Positions 8,719-16,568 of a DNA stretch of 36,797 nt are shown piece by piece. Below the pieces are notes generated by a model, which searched no databases, was not told the origin of the DNA, and saw nothing but the letters and a program-made list of their open reading frames with translations. How positions within the stretch are numbered: the stretch's first letter is position 1; each line of letters opens with the position of its first letter. Source of the stretch: Bacillota bacterium (lineage in GTDB: Bacteria > Bacillota > Clostridia > Oscillospirales > Ruminococcaceae); NCBI GenBank assembly GCA_023433405.1, contig JAEZCT010000028.1, positions 1-36,797 on the forward strand. Reading direction: 5' to 3'. A program made the position numbers and the translations under genes.

Positions 8719-9732
8719 ATGGCAAATTTCGAGAGCATTCGGCTGGAAAAGGGCATGTATCAGGTGGCGGGCAAGGACTTTACCCGTGTGCTGGAGGAGC
8801 TTGACCCATCCGAGCCGTACCAAAACACACCGCTTGCAAGGCTTGACGCGTACCAGCGCCAGCTCAAGCGCTTTGGCATTCGCGTAAGCGGGGCGGGCAG
8901 CGACTGTGTGGAGAAGTTTTTTGCATCCACCGAAAGCGCGGCGCTGTTCCCCGAGTACGTTTCCCGCGCGGTGCGCCAGGGCATTACCGAAACCGATGCG
9001 CTGGAAAAACTGGTGGCGACCAAAACCGTCATTGACGGCATGGACTACCGCTCCATTCTTTCCAGCCCCGCACCGGAAAAAAAGGCGCTGCGCCGTGTGG
9101 CGGAGGGTGCGGCAATTCCCGAAACCACTGTTTCGATGCAGGAAAATCTGGTGAAGCTGCACAAGCGCGGCAGAATGCTGGTGGCAAGCTATGAGGCGGT
9201 GCGCTTTGCAAAGCTTGACCTGTTTACGGTTACCCTGCGCCAGATTGGCGCAGCCATAGCAAGCGCCCAGCTGGATGACGCGGTTGGCGTGCTTTGCGAG
9301 GGGGACGGCAACCAGAACCCCATTGGCGATATCGGGACAGGCTCGGCCGGCGCCATCGGGTATGCCGACCTTGTTGCGCTGTGGCAGTCGCTTTGCCCCT
9401 ACAACCTGAATACCCTAATTGCGTCGCCCGCGGTAATTGCGAAGCTTTTATGCATTGAGGAGCTGCGTGACGCCATGGCTGGCCTTGATTTTCAGGGCAC
9501 AGGGAAGCTGATTGCCCCCTTGGGCGCGACTATTGTGAAGGCTACGGCGGCGGGCAATGCCGTCATTGGGCTGGATAAGGGCTTTGCGCTGGAGATGGTG
9601 AGCGCGGGCGATGTGCTGATTGACTACGACCGGCTGATAGACCGCCAGCTGGAGCGCGCGGCGGTGACCTCCATAGCCGGTTTTGCAAAAATATTCACCG
9701 ACGCCTCTCGACGTCTTACCATTACGCAGTAA
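8719..9732 (+). CDS. Major capsid protein (XkdG-like)
   Basis: A 337-residue protein at the XkdG position that should form the icosahedral shell. It has an N-terminal helical arm (residues 1-60), a patch FFASTESAALFPEYVSRAV typical of PBSX-type capsid proteins, and a C-terminal part (LDKGFALEMVSAGDVLIDYDRLIDRQLERAAVT) resembling the HK97-fold P-domain and A-loop region. A GAAAGGGATG ribosome site precedes the ATG. The frame is intact. MITE remnants lie on both sides, at 8594-8671 and 9763-9806, so the gene has stayed whole while the spacers around it were invaded. Confidence 0.88.
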   Translation: MANFESIRLEKGMYQVAGKDFTRVLEELDPSEPYQNTPLARLDAYQRQLKRFGIRVSGAGSDCVEKFFASTESAALFPEYVSRAVRQGITETDALEKLVATKTVIDGMDYRSILSSPAPEKKALRRVAEGAAIPETTVSMQENLVKLHKRGRMLVASYEAVRFAKLDLFTVTLRQIGAAIASAQLDDAVGVLCEGDGNQNPIGDIGTGSAGAIGYADLVALWQSLCPYNLNTLIASPAVIAKLLCIEELRDAMAGLDFQGTGKLIAPLGATIVKATAAGNAVIGLDKGFALEMVSAGDVLIDYDRLIDRQLERAAVTSIAGFAKIFTDASRRLTITQ

Positions 9733-9762
9733 AGCCTGATGGGTCTTTTCTTAAAAACCGCG

Positions 9763-9806
9763 CTTATACTAATATCCGATTGAAAAGAGAATAAAGAATC
9801 AATTGA
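9763..9806 (+). repeat. Left half of a MITE copy
   Basis: TTATACTAATATCCGATTGAAAAGA and the following AATCAATTGAA match the first ~45 bases of the family consensus (compare 19718 and 28402). The sequence then departs abruptly into a GC-rich hairpin. No right half follows. Confidence 0.7.
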
Positions 9807-9810
9807 ACAG

Positions 9811-9865
9811 CCGTGCGGCGGCAGTATGCTTCGCCGCCGCGCGGTTTATCCTTTTTGCTTTTTAT
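9811..9865 (+). terminator. Possible intrinsic terminator inside the virion operon
   Basis: Positions 9811-9822 pair with 9833-9844 to give a 12-bp GC-rich stem with one G-U pair. The downstream strand is T-rich (TTTATCCTTTTTGCTTTTT). It lies between the capsid and connector genes and could reduce transcription of everything downstream. Confidence 0.5.
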
Positions 9866-9899
9866 AATCGCATTACTAATGATAAAGGGGGAGGAGCAG

Positions 9900-10262
9900 G
9901 TGGAGGAGATGGAACGCATTCTGGCACAGTTTGCGACGCTGTCGGGGATAACGCTTGAGGAGGCGCTCCAATATGTGGGGCTGGTGGAGGCGTGTGCCGC
10001 CGAGATGCGGGCAAGCCTAACCGACCGTGCCCGAGCACCCGAGAATGCGGAGCGCGCGGTACTGCTGTGCGCGGCAAATGCCTGCTACAAATATACACTG
10101 TTTGCGTCGGGGCAGGTCTCGGGCAGGGTGACACTGGGGGATGTTTCGGTAGCGGCGGGCGGGGGTGAGGCACAGCTTGCCAAGGCGGCCTATGACGAAA
10201 TTTTGGCATCCTGCGCCGATCTCGTGCGGGACCGGACGTTTTTGTTCGGGCAGATATCGTAA
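9900..10262 (+). CDS. Phage head-tail connector protein (YqbG/DUF3199-like)
   Basis: A 120-residue mostly helical protein directly after the capsid gene, a place normally held by the first head-completion protein that binds under the portal. The pattern of an N-terminal acidic helix, then AVLLCAANACYKYTLF, then a GRVTLGDVSVAAGGGEA strand pair and a final helix, resembles the YqbG/gp6-like adaptors. I use the GTG at 9900 because AAAGGGGGAGG lies about 6 bases upstream; the longer in-frame start at 9813 lies inside the terminator-like hairpin. Its stop codon overlaps the ribosome site of the next gene, so the two are probably co-translated. Confidence 0.72.
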   Translation: MEEMERILAQFATLSGITLEEALQYVGLVEACAAEMRASLTDRARAPENAERAVLLCAANACYKYTLFASGQVSGRVTLGDVSVAAGGGEAQLAKAAYDEILASCADLVRDRTFLFGQIS

Positions 10263-10275
10263 AGGAGTGGTAGCC

Positions 10276-10608
10276 GTGAACATACTGCATCTGGGTCGGG
10301 TACTGGGGCGCTGCGGTCGAAAAGCCACCGTGTGGGGGCAGGGCGGAGAAGCCCGCGCGGTGCAGGCGGTAATATCCCCCCTGCGCTATCAAAACCGCAT
10401 GACTCTTGAGGGGGAGCACACACCCGCCGGTTATGTGGATGGCGGGCGGTATCTGTTTATATCACAACACCTGCCGCTCGTTGTTTTCGCGGGCGCAAGG
10501 GTCAGTGCAAGCGGCGCGGAGTATACCGTCAGGCGCTGGGAAACGCTGTATTGGGGGGAACGCCCCGCGCTGAGCTGGGCGGTTTTACAATTGGCGGCAG
10601 CGGAGTAG
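10276..10608 (+). CDS. Phage head-tail joining protein (XkdH/YqbH-like)
   Basis: A 110-residue beta-rich protein, small and basic. Its position between the YqbG-like connector and the tail-completion gene fits the XkdH/YqbH (DUF3599) slot of PBSX and skin, a stopper-type protein at the neck. The GTG at 10276 has a strong AAAGGAGTGG site starting at 10261, on the stop codon of the preceding gene. A longer frame from 10165 overlaps that gene and is not used. No separate XkdI (HK97 gp10-like) gene is seen, so the neck module is shorter than in PBSX. Confidence 0.65.
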   Translation: MNILHLGRVLGRCGRKATVWGQGGEARAVQAVISPLRYQNRMTLEGEHTPAGYVDGGRYLFISQHLPLVVFAGARVSASGAEYTVRRWETLYWGERPALSWAVLQLAAAE

Positions 10609-10633
10609 CGGGCAAGAAGGGATGGGGTTTCGC

Positions 10634-11134
10634 ATGGGATTTTTTGATGGGCTTAAGCGTTCGATGATTGAGGCGATGCAACAAAGCGGAGCCTTTGCGG
10701 AGGTTCATATCACCGAGGAGTACCTGCCCCTTGCGCAGGAAAGCCCCCTGAAAAAAAGGGTGGTATGCGTGGGGTTTGAGGAGATAAGGAGTGCCGCGGC
10801 AGGGGCCGCAAGTTACATCGGACCACAGGACGGCGATGGCGGGGAGGTGTACGGCAGGGAGATGGAGGCACTGGTTAGCTTTCGGGTGTACGTCCCCGCC
10901 GCATCGGGCGGCATTGCCTGCCATGAGGTGTTCTCCCGCCTTGCCGATTACCTGCTGCTTACCCAAAACAGCCACCGGGTGCAGTCCCTGCGCTGCGGGG
11001 AGATATCATTCTGCCGCAGCCTTTCGGCATATACCCTGACCGCGGTGGCGAGCATAAAGACCACGGCGATTTCTGCCGTAACGGGCGGCGCGGCGCTCGA
11101 GGATATTGTGGTGCTGCGAAGCAAAAACCCCTGA
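10634..11134 (+). CDS. Phage tail completion protein (XkdJ-like)
   Basis: A 166-residue protein immediately before the sheath gene, the position of XkdJ/YqbJ, thought to cap the tail and dock it to the head. It begins with an amphipathic helix (FFDGLKRSMIEAMQQSG) and continues with strands and a final hydrophobic strand, like tail-terminator folds. The ATG at 10634 is preferred over 10622 because GGATGGGG lies 6 bases before it, while the 10622 start abuts the purine tract. No catalytic motif is seen. The assignment relies mainly on order. Confidence 0.6.
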   Translation: MGFFDGLKRSMIEAMQQSGAFAEVHITEEYLPLAQESPLKKRVVCVGFEEIRSAAAGAASYIGPQDGDGGEVYGREMEALVSFRVYVPAASGGIACHEVFSRLADYLLLTQNSHRVQSLRCGEISFCRSLSAYTLTAVASIKTTAISAVTGGAALEDIVVLRSKNP

Positions 11135-11200
11135 TGCTGTTCCCGCTACGGGGTTTGTTGGTTTTGCGCCGTAGGGATTGAATTGAAAGGAGTGGGGCTT

Positions 11201-12256
11201 ATGAGTACCGTTTCGGTCATGCGCCCGGGGGTGTATGCAAGCTATACGGTTACGGGCGGTTATACAGGCGGCACACAGAGGATGGTAGGGGTAATAGCCG
11301 CCTCGCCTACTGGGGAAAAAGGCAAATGCAAGGTCTTTACCCGCCTCAACGATGTGTTTGCGGAATACGGAAGTGACACCGAGCAGTCGTCCATGGCGGC
11401 GCTGGTAAAGCTTTTGTTTTTAGGGCGTGTGGGCGGTGTGTATTGTGTCTGCGTGGGGGAAAGCCCCACGCAGTCGGATTATGAGGCCGCATACGCCCTT
11501 TTGGAGGAAACGGAGATTGGCGCGCTGGTATGCGACGCGGGGACGCAGGGAACCATTATTCGGCTGGGCGAGCTGCTGATGCAAAGCGCGGGAAGGCTAA
11601 AGGAGCGCATAGGTTTTTTCGGCGTTCCTCAGGGGGAGGCTCCCCACGGTGCCGCGCGGGCGGTGAACTGCGAGCGGGTGGTTTTAACCGCTCCCGCCGT
11701 AACGCTGGAGGGCGGGCAGACAGCCGGTGCGGCTTACCTTGCCGCCGCCTGCTGCGCCGCGGTGCTTGCCCAAGGCGACCCCGCCGCAAACCTGAACCTG
11801 ACTCAGGTGGAGGGGAATTTTGGCTTCCCCGCCGAGTACAGTGAGGAGGAGATTACCGCCCTGCTGAGCGCGGGGGTGACAGTGCTTGAGCAAAGCGGCG
11901 GCAAGGGAGAGATTATTCGGGCGCTGACGACAAAAACTGCCCACAACGGCGCGCCCGACCTTTCCTTGAGGGAGCTTTCCACCATGCGCATAATTGACGA
12001 TGTGGTGCAGACGGTGCGCGCACTGCTTAAGCGTCAGCTGCGCGGTGCAAAAAACAACGCCGCTACGCGGGACGCCCTGCGAACGCAAACGGCGTGTGAG
12101 CTATCCAAAAAACTGGCGGCCGGTATTATTGACAGCTATACGCCGCCGCTGTTGTACCCAAAGGAGGGCGAGCCGACAGTTTGCGTGGCGGAGATTGGCT
12201 TTGCGGTGGTGTACGGCATTCACCGTATTGAAATTTTGGCGCATATCAGCGTTTAG
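11201..12256 (+). CDS. Phage tail sheath protein (XkdK-like)
   Basis: A 351-residue contractile sheath protein. It starts MSTVSVMRPGVYASY, the usual opening of sheath proteins (RPGVY). Its C-terminal part has the DVVQTVRALLKRQLRG helix and an EIGFAVVYGIHRIEI strand, as in PBSX XkdK. It is shorter than XkdK, which is about 460 residues, so it probably lacks one outer insertion domain. A strong AAAGGAG site lies before the ATG at 11201; an in-frame TTG at 11183 would precede that site. Its presence shows the tail was of the contractile, myovirus type. The frame is open and unbroken. Confidence 0.9.
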   Translation: MSTVSVMRPGVYASYTVTGGYTGGTQRMVGVIAASPTGEKGKCKVFTRLNDVFAEYGSDTEQSSMAALVKLLFLGRVGGVYCVCVGESPTQSDYEAAYALLEETEIGALVCDAGTQGTIIRLGELLMQSAGRLKERIGFFGVPQGEAPHGAARAVNCERVVLTAPAVTLEGGQTAGAAYLAAACCAAVLAQGDPAANLNLTQVEGNFGFPAEYSEEEITALLSAGVTVLEQSGGKGEIIRALTTKTAHNGAPDLSLRELSTMRIIDDVVQTVRALLKRQLRGAKNNAATRDALRTQTACELSKKLAAGIIDSYTPPLLYPKEGEPTVCVAEIGFAVVYGIHRIEILAHISV

Positions 12257-12284
12257 ATTGCGCGGGAAGGGCGGGTGAAGCGGA

Positions 12285-12671
12285 ATGGGGTATTCCTATT
12301 TTCCGACCAGCAAGGATATCTACATTGAGGTAAACGGCCGGCGGCTTGCCGTGGTGGAAAGCTATAAGGCAAAGGCGGTGCGGGAAAGCAGGTATATTGA
12401 GGCCTTTGGCGAGGAGGAGCCGGTGGGCACCGTGGCGGGGCGCGTGCGGCATGTGGTAGAGCTTGGGCGGGTGTACGCGACTGAGGCGGCGATGAAGGAT
12501 GGGATAAACTTCTTTGAGCTGGCCGATTTTAACCTGGTCATTGTCAAGCCAGACCGGCGGGTGGTGTACAGCGGCTGTGAGTGGGCGGAGCTTTTTGAGA
12601 GCGCAAGGCTCGGCGACGTTGTGGCGGAAAAGGTGACGGTTGTGGCCGCAAAGCGCATGGAGCTGGTTTAG
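12285..12671 (+). CDS. Phage tail tube protein (XkdM-like)
   Basis: A 128-residue protein following the sheath gene, as XkdM follows XkdK in PBSX. It should form the inner tube inside the sheath. The sequence alternates beta strands (DIYIEVNGRRLAVVESYKAK, RVRHVVELGRVYAT, FNLVIVKPDRRVVYSGCEW), consistent with the tube beta-sandwich, and ends VAEKVTVVAAKRMELV, typical of tube C-termini. AAGGGCGGG precedes the ATG. The length is close to the family's. Confidence 0.85.
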   Translation: MGYSYFPTSKDIYIEVNGRRLAVVESYKAKAVRESRYIEAFGEEEPVGTVAGRVRHVVELGRVYATEAAMKDGINFFELADFNLVIVKPDRRVVYSGCEWAELFESARLGDVVAEKVTVVAAKRMELV

Positions 12672-12758
12672 TCCTTGTTTTTACACGAAGCGGAAGCAAC
12701 TACCCATAACGGCATTCTAATAGCCAAGTAGTAAAAAGCGGTGAAGGGGAGGGTGAAA

Positions 12759-13118
12759 GTGAAGATGAAAGGAATGAGTAGCATCGGGATTATGCTCGCG
12801 GGTATTCCCGCAACGTTGAGCGAGCTGTGTGCGCTGGACGCGCTGAGTGCGCGTAGTGAGGCTCGCGCGCTTGCCCGCCGTCTGTGCGCCCAGGGAGCGG
12901 AGGAGGAGGCGCGCGCTGTGGCGGAAAACGCGGCTATCTGCGCCTACAGCCTGCGGACGGAAGAGGGCAGACCCTTTGCGGGAGCGGAGGAAGCGGCGAG
13001 GGGGCTTTCGCTCTGCCGGCTTGCGTTTGTGGCTAAGCGGTATCGGGAGCTGGTTGAGGAGGATACCATGGAGTATGATGAAGCCGGCTATAATACCGGT
13101 ACTATAATAAATCGCTGA
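12759..13118 (+). CDS. Probable tail assembly chaperone (XkdN position)
   Basis: A helical, alanine- and glutamate-rich protein of about 119 residues following the tube gene. In PBSX this slot is XkdN, a chaperone that normally binds the tape-measure protein during tail assembly. No specific motif confirms this. The start is uncertain: GTG at 12753, GTG at 12759 and ATG at 12765 are all in frame after AAGGGGAGG (12744-12752). The GTG at 12759 has the best spacing. The next gene lies in the same reading frame but beyond two stop codons, so there is no sign of the programmed frameshift used by some chaperone pairs. Confidence 0.6.
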   Translation: MKMKGMSSIGIMLAGIPATLSELCALDALSARSEARALARRLCAQGAEEEARAVAENAAICAYSLRTEEGRPFAGAEEAARGLSLCRLAFVAKRYRELVEEDTMEYDEAGYNTGTIINR

Positions 13119-13160
13119 AGGGTGGGCAAATAGAACCGCAAACGGAAGGGAGTGCTTAAA

Positions 13161-13493
13161 ATGAGCGGATTGTTTGAACGGGAGCTAATGGAGCTGCAGG
13201 ATACTATTCGAGCAGACGGCGCGAGGGATACCGCCCGTGCACAGGGACCGGTAGCCCCTGGGGAGCGGGCAAGGGCAGCGGACGCCGCGCCGCGTCGGGA
13301 TGACACGACCCCCTTGCCGGACTTCGGGGAGGGAGGCGGGAGTGCGTTTGACGAGGCGTTTACAGGCTATGCCCCTCAAAGGAACGATGCCCAAGACAGG
13401 AACGGGGACGAGGTACCGGTAAGAACCCGCGACCCTGTCGGTGAGGCAATTGGCAGGCTGGAACGCAGGCTGCGCCGGAATGGGACGCTATAA
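13161..13493 (+). CDS. Small unknown phage protein before the missing tape measure
   Basis: A 110-residue protein that I do not recognise. It starts with a short amphipathic helix (MSGLFERELMELQDTI), passes through a long disordered stretch rich in Ala, Arg, Asp, Gly and Pro, and ends in a basic helix (GEAIGRLERRLRRNG). The ATG at 13161 has GGAAGGGAGTG upstream. In related clusters this interval often holds a second chaperone or scaffold-type protein before the tape measure. It ends only 13 bases before the first of the two inverted MITE copies, so it is the last phage gene on the left of the replaced segment. Confidence 0.5.
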   Translation: MSGLFERELMELQDTIRADGARDTARAQGPVAPGERARAADAAPRRDDTTPLPDFGEGGGSAFDEAFTGYAPQRNDAQDRNGDEVPVRTRDPVGEAIGRLERRLRRNGTL

Positions 13494-13506
13494 ATTCAAA
13501 GCCTTT

Positions 13507-13611
13507 ATAATACTATTCTCCGATAAAAGTGTTGATAAAAATCCGCGTTAAAATCCATTAATTTAAGATTTGCTTGATTTTTATACACTTTTTAATCGGA
13601 TAATAGTATAA
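13507..13611 (-). repeat. MITE-like palindromic element, subtype B (left of GNAT)
   Basis: A 105-base element with ends ATACTATTCTCC and GGATAATAGTATA, and a long internal self-complementary arm (GATAAAAATCCGCG paired with TTGATTTTTATAC). It is close to the reverse complement of the copy at 14495-14599, so the two lie inverted around the acetyltransferase gene. The strand given is relative to the 14495 copy. Confidence 0.85.
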
Positions 13612-13678
13612 AATTAACAGGGCAGCCACAACAGCGGTTACCTTGCGGGGCTCAAATCAACGATAAGACACTAAAAAA

Positions 13679-14182
13679 CTATCTATTGATTTGAAAGAAC
13701 ATGTCCATATGTCCGTGAAATTTTCGCAAGCCAATGCAGGTCATCCCAACATTCTCAAGAGCTTTCATAGAAGCGATGTTCTTGGGGTTTGACATACCAT
13801 AAATGCAAGTTATGTCGGTCGTGTCAAAGGCACCACGGATAGCAGCCCTTCCAACTTCGGTTGCGTATCCATTACCCCAAAAGGGCACGCCTAGCTGCCA
13901 CTCCAGCTCTGGCTGCTTCGGACGATAGAAATTAAGCCCCGTAAGTCCGATTAGCTGCTTAGTTTCTTTAAGAATGCAGGCTCCATGAAACAAATCAAGC
14001 GTCAGGAAGTTTTTCTCCAGCATAAACTGGAGGTACCTTTCTGTACGCTCCAGAGACCAAGGAGTGTCTCCTGTATAGGTATGAACCCTAGCGTCAGACA
14101 TAATGTCAAAAAGTGCTGGCGCGTCCTCGGGAGTCCACTGCCTTACAGTCAGTCTTTCCGTTTCAAAATAACAATGTGTCAT
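13679..14182 (-). CDS. GNAT-family N-acetyltransferase (RimJ-like), inserted in the phage block
   Basis: A 167-residue acetyltransferase on the strand opposite to all phage genes. It begins CYFETERLTVRQWTPEDAPAL and carries the acetyl-CoA binding signature PFWGNGYATEVGRAAI, followed by NIASMKALENVGM. This is the standard order of RimJ/RimL-type GNATs that acetylate an amino group of a protein, peptide or small molecule; the substrate cannot be read. I start at 14182, where GAGAAGG lies 8 bases upstream; in-frame codons at 14203 and 14242 are less well placed. It is less GC-rich than its neighbours. It lies between two inverted MITE copies exactly where the tape-measure gene should be, so it looks like imported cargo and not a virion gene. 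Confidence 0.88.
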   Translation of the reverse strand: MTHCYFETERLTVRQWTPEDAPALFDIMSDARVHTYTGDTPWSLERTERYLQFMLEKNFLTLDLFHGACILKETKQLIGLTGLNFYRPKQPELEWQLGVPFWGNGYATEVGRAAIRGAFDTTDITCIYGMSNPKNIASMKALENVGMTCIGLRKFHGHMDMFFQINR

Positions 14183-14494
14183 GATAAAAACCTTCTCACT
14201 CATAAATGTTTTTCTTCGGCGGGGGGGGTGTACTGCGCCCACTTTCTATTAAGCCTATTATCCCATATCAGGCACAGGATAACAAGTTCTCTTACGGTGC
14301 ACTTGCTTAACGCGAATACCCGATCTTTGAGGAGATTAGGGCGTTTCTGAAAAGGAAAAAACGACGGATATTTCGCTCAGAAGAGATGGCTGCAAAGTAA
14401 AAAGTTAAAAAGCGGAGGAATACTTTATGTATTCCAAGCATTTTTACCGCCGCAGAAGCTCTTGTGAGTAGAAATAACCTAGATTTTTGAGTTT
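14183..14494. other. Non-phage spacer between GNAT and right MITE
   Basis: About 310 bases with no convincing gene. It includes a run of nine G within 14219-14229, short A-rich stretches and a possible 14-codon frame (MYSKHFYRR) after GGAGG near 14415. I see no coding remnant of a tape-measure protein, such as a heptad-like or glycine-rich helical reading frame. Confidence 0.5.
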
Positions 14495-14599
14495 TAATAC
14501 TATTATCCGATTAAAAAGTGTATAAAAATCAAGTCAAAATCTTTAATTTATGGATTTTGACGCGGATTTTTATCAACACTTTTATCGGAGAATAGTATA
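14495..14599 (+). repeat. MITE-like palindromic element, subtype B (right of GNAT)
   Basis: A 105-base element with ends TAATACTATTATCCGATT and ATCGGAGAATAGTATA, and internal arms AAAAATCAAGTCAAAATC and GATTTTGACGCGGATTTTT. It is the inverted partner of 13507-13611. The next gene's ribosome site begins about 40 bases downstream, so the element now forms the immediate upstream region of the baseplate genes. Confidence 0.85.
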
Positions 14600-14653
14600 A
14601 GATAGCCCCTAGTATAAAACACGGTAAAATCATGATACGAGGAGGTGTTTTAT

Positions 14654-15175
14654 GTGGAGAAGCTGCGATATAAAAGCCATACCCTCAGCTATAACCCGGA
14701 GCGGCTGGCCATATCAAACAAAAAGCGCCTGGCACGCGCTCACGCACCCTATATGGGGGAGCTGGTGCACGACCTGGGGCCCAGGGCGGTAGAGGTGCGC
14801 GGCGAAGGGGAGCTTTTCGGCTCGGGGGCAATGCTGCAGTATCACAGGCTGTACGGGCTGTATGCCGAGGGCGGCACCGGGCTGTTGTTTTTGCCCGAGC
14901 ACCGCCCATTTTACGCAATCTTTGCATCATTTACGGGCATTGGGGAGGCGGGGCGCAGGGGTTTTCGCTATGCCTTTGAGTTTGTGGAGGATATCCGCGC
15001 ACAGTTCGCCGCGCAAAAAGGAGCCCCCGTTACCCATATTGCGCGGGAGGGTGAGACGCTTTTTGATATTGCTGCGGACTATCGGCAGGAGGTCGGGGTC
15101 TTGCTAACGCAAAACCCCGCAATTTTGTCACCCAACTCCGTCACCCCGGGCACAGCGGTTTTGGTGACGGGATGA
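14654..15175 (+). CDS. LysM-domain tail protein (XkdP-like)
   Basis: A 173-residue protein. The N-terminal ~120 residues resemble XkdP/YgaU phage proteins (SYNPERLAISNKKR opening, then strands). The C-terminus is one LysM repeat (THIAREGETLFDIAADY, then LLTQNPAILSPNSVTPGTAVLV), a fold that binds peptidoglycan. In PBSX the gene follows the tape measure and contributes to the tail hub. I start at the GTG at 14654, 8 bases after GGAGG; a GTG at 14645 overlaps that site. An ATG at 14652 is out of frame. It is the first phage gene after the acetyltransferase interruption and is intact. Confidence 0.85.
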   Translation: MEKLRYKSHTLSYNPERLAISNKKRLARAHAPYMGELVHDLGPRAVEVRGEGELFGSGAMLQYHRLYGLYAEGGTGLLFLPEHRPFYAIFASFTGIGEAGRRGFRYAFEFVEDIRAQFAAQKGAPVTHIAREGETLFDIAADYRQEVGVLLTQNPAILSPNSVTPGTAVLVTG

Positions 15176-15191
15176 AGGAGGGTAAAATATT

Positions 15192-16127
15192 ATGCTAACG
15201 CTGGTTGCCACACTGACCGACCAAGCCACCGTAACCCTTAAGCATCCCCTGTCCCTTACGGTGGATAGGGATTACAGACTGCCCTGCGACGAGATGGTGA
15301 TTGAATTTGCGGGGGAACTGCCGTTGAGTGAGATTGCGGAATGCTCGCTTTATGATGGGACTACCCGCCTGTTTTACGGGCTATGCGACCGGCAGACGGT
15401 TGCAATGGACGCGCGGGGCGGAACCCTTGCGCTGGAATGCCGGAGCCCGGAGGCAGCCTTGCTGGATAACGAGGCGCTGCCCCGCGCCTATTACTACCCC
15501 TCCCTCGGCGCGCTGGTGCGCGAGCAGGCGTCGCGGTACGGGGTAAAGGGGGTAACGGGCGGCGACCCCCGGCTTTCGCGCTATACGGTATTTAAGGGGG
15601 TTAGTGTGTGGAAAATGCTCGACGGGTTTTGCCGACAGGCAATCGGGCGCTCCCCGCGCCTGACGGAGGACGGGGTTCTTGACATTACCCCGCGTACAAT
15701 GGGGCGGGAGCTGGTGTTTGGTAGCCAAAAAGCGGACGGCTGCCGCTACATTTCGGTAACACAGGAGATTAACCGGTGCGAGGTGATATCCGAGGTGCGA
15801 ACCCAAACCCCCAGCGGCAGCTACGGCGCATCGGTAAAAAACCCGGCCGCGGGGGGCGTGCAGCGCCTGCGGCTAATCAACCCTTCGGGCGAGTGGTCAA
15901 ACCTGCCAAAGCAAAGTGCGCAGGATATGATACGCGCCGCCATGCTTGAAAAAACCCGCACAACCATCTGTGCGGAGGGGGTAATCACCTGCGACTTGGG
16001 CGATACCGTGCAGCTTTGTGACACACCCTTTTCGGCTACAGCCCTTTTTGTAGGCGGAATACGCCGGGAGCTGGACGCGCGGGGGCTTACCACCACACTG
16101 ACACTCTACGACAGGCAGTACATCTAA
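15192..16127 (+). CDS. Phage tail hub / baseplate protein (XkdQ, gpD-like)
   Basis: A 311-residue protein at the XkdQ position, 16 bases after the LysM gene. It should form the trimeric hub at the tail tip (T4 gp27/P2 gpD family). The N-terminal beta domain (TVTLKHPLSLTVDRDYRLPCDEM), the central GVSVWKMLDGFCRQAIG helix and the final RRELDARGLTTTLTLYD strand follow the usual hub layout, in which a LysM-like and a beta-barrel domain are joined. The GAGGGTAAAATATT before the ATG is a fair ribosome site. The frame is open to its end. Confidence 0.8.
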   Translation: MLTLVATLTDQATVTLKHPLSLTVDRDYRLPCDEMVIEFAGELPLSEIAECSLYDGTTRLFYGLCDRQTVAMDARGGTLALECRSPEAALLDNEALPRAYYYPSLGALVREQASRYGVKGVTGGDPRLSRYTVFKGVSVWKMLDGFCRQAIGRSPRLTEDGVLDITPRTMGRELVFGSQKADGCRYISVTQEINRCEVISEVRTQTPSGSYGASVKNPAAGGVQRLRLINPSGEWSNLPKQSAQDMIRAAMLEKTRTTICAEGVITCDLGDTVQLCDTPFSATALFVGGIRRELDARGLTTTLTLYDRQYI

Positions 16128-16200
16128 CGAAATACCGATTCCTAATAGGATAAAACAAAATAGCATTTACAAATAGTAATAATAAGTGGAGGATGACGGT

Positions 16201-16563
16201 ATGAAGCTTGGGCAATACCTGTCACAGGGCGGCGGGCCTTCGCCGCAGCTTGCCCGTGTGACACAGGCGCAGGGCGGCCGGCTGGTTGCGAAGGGGCAGG
16301 ATACCGCGGACAGCCCGCCTCAGTTTGCGCCGTATGGGATAGCGTCGCTTGCGCCGGAGGGGGAGCGCGTACTGCTGCTGCCCTTTGAGGACGGGTACGC
16401 CTGTGTGGGGGTACTGACCGGGAGCGGCGGGCTGGAGGCGGGAGAGCTGGTATTAAAAAGCGCCGGCGGCGCGTATATTCACCTGAAAAATAACGGTGAG
16501 GTGGAGATTAACGGGCTGTCCGTCACGGGTGACGGGGTTCTTCGCCCGCCCAGAGAGGAATGA
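16201..16563 (+). CDS. Baseplate spike / assembly protein V-like (XkdR position)
   Basis: A 120-residue protein. The first ~85 residues form an OB-fold-like segment (LARVTQAQGGRLVAKGQ, then GERVLLLPFEDGYACVGVL). The end reads LKSAGGAYIHLKNNGEVEINGLSVTG, a short beta-helix-like tip as in gpV/gp45 spike proteins that pierce the membrane at contraction. It is much shorter than gpV of P2. The ATG at 16201 has GTGGAGGATG upstream; an in-frame GTG at 16186 overlaps that site. Its end lies within a few bases of the next gene, so the pair is translationally coupled. Confidence 0.72.
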   Translation: MKLGQYLSQGGGPSPQLARVTQAQGGRLVAKGQDTADSPPQFAPYGIASLAPEGERVLLLPFEDGYACVGVLTGSGGLEAGELVLKSAGGAYIHLKNNGEVEINGLSVTGDGVLRPPREE

Positions 16564-16568
16564 TGGGA

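Noticed and set aside
12741..13493. Programmed frameshift joining the chaperone with the next gene
   Set aside because: Both lie in the same frame, separated by TGA at 13116 and TAG at 13131; no slippery site is needed or seen.
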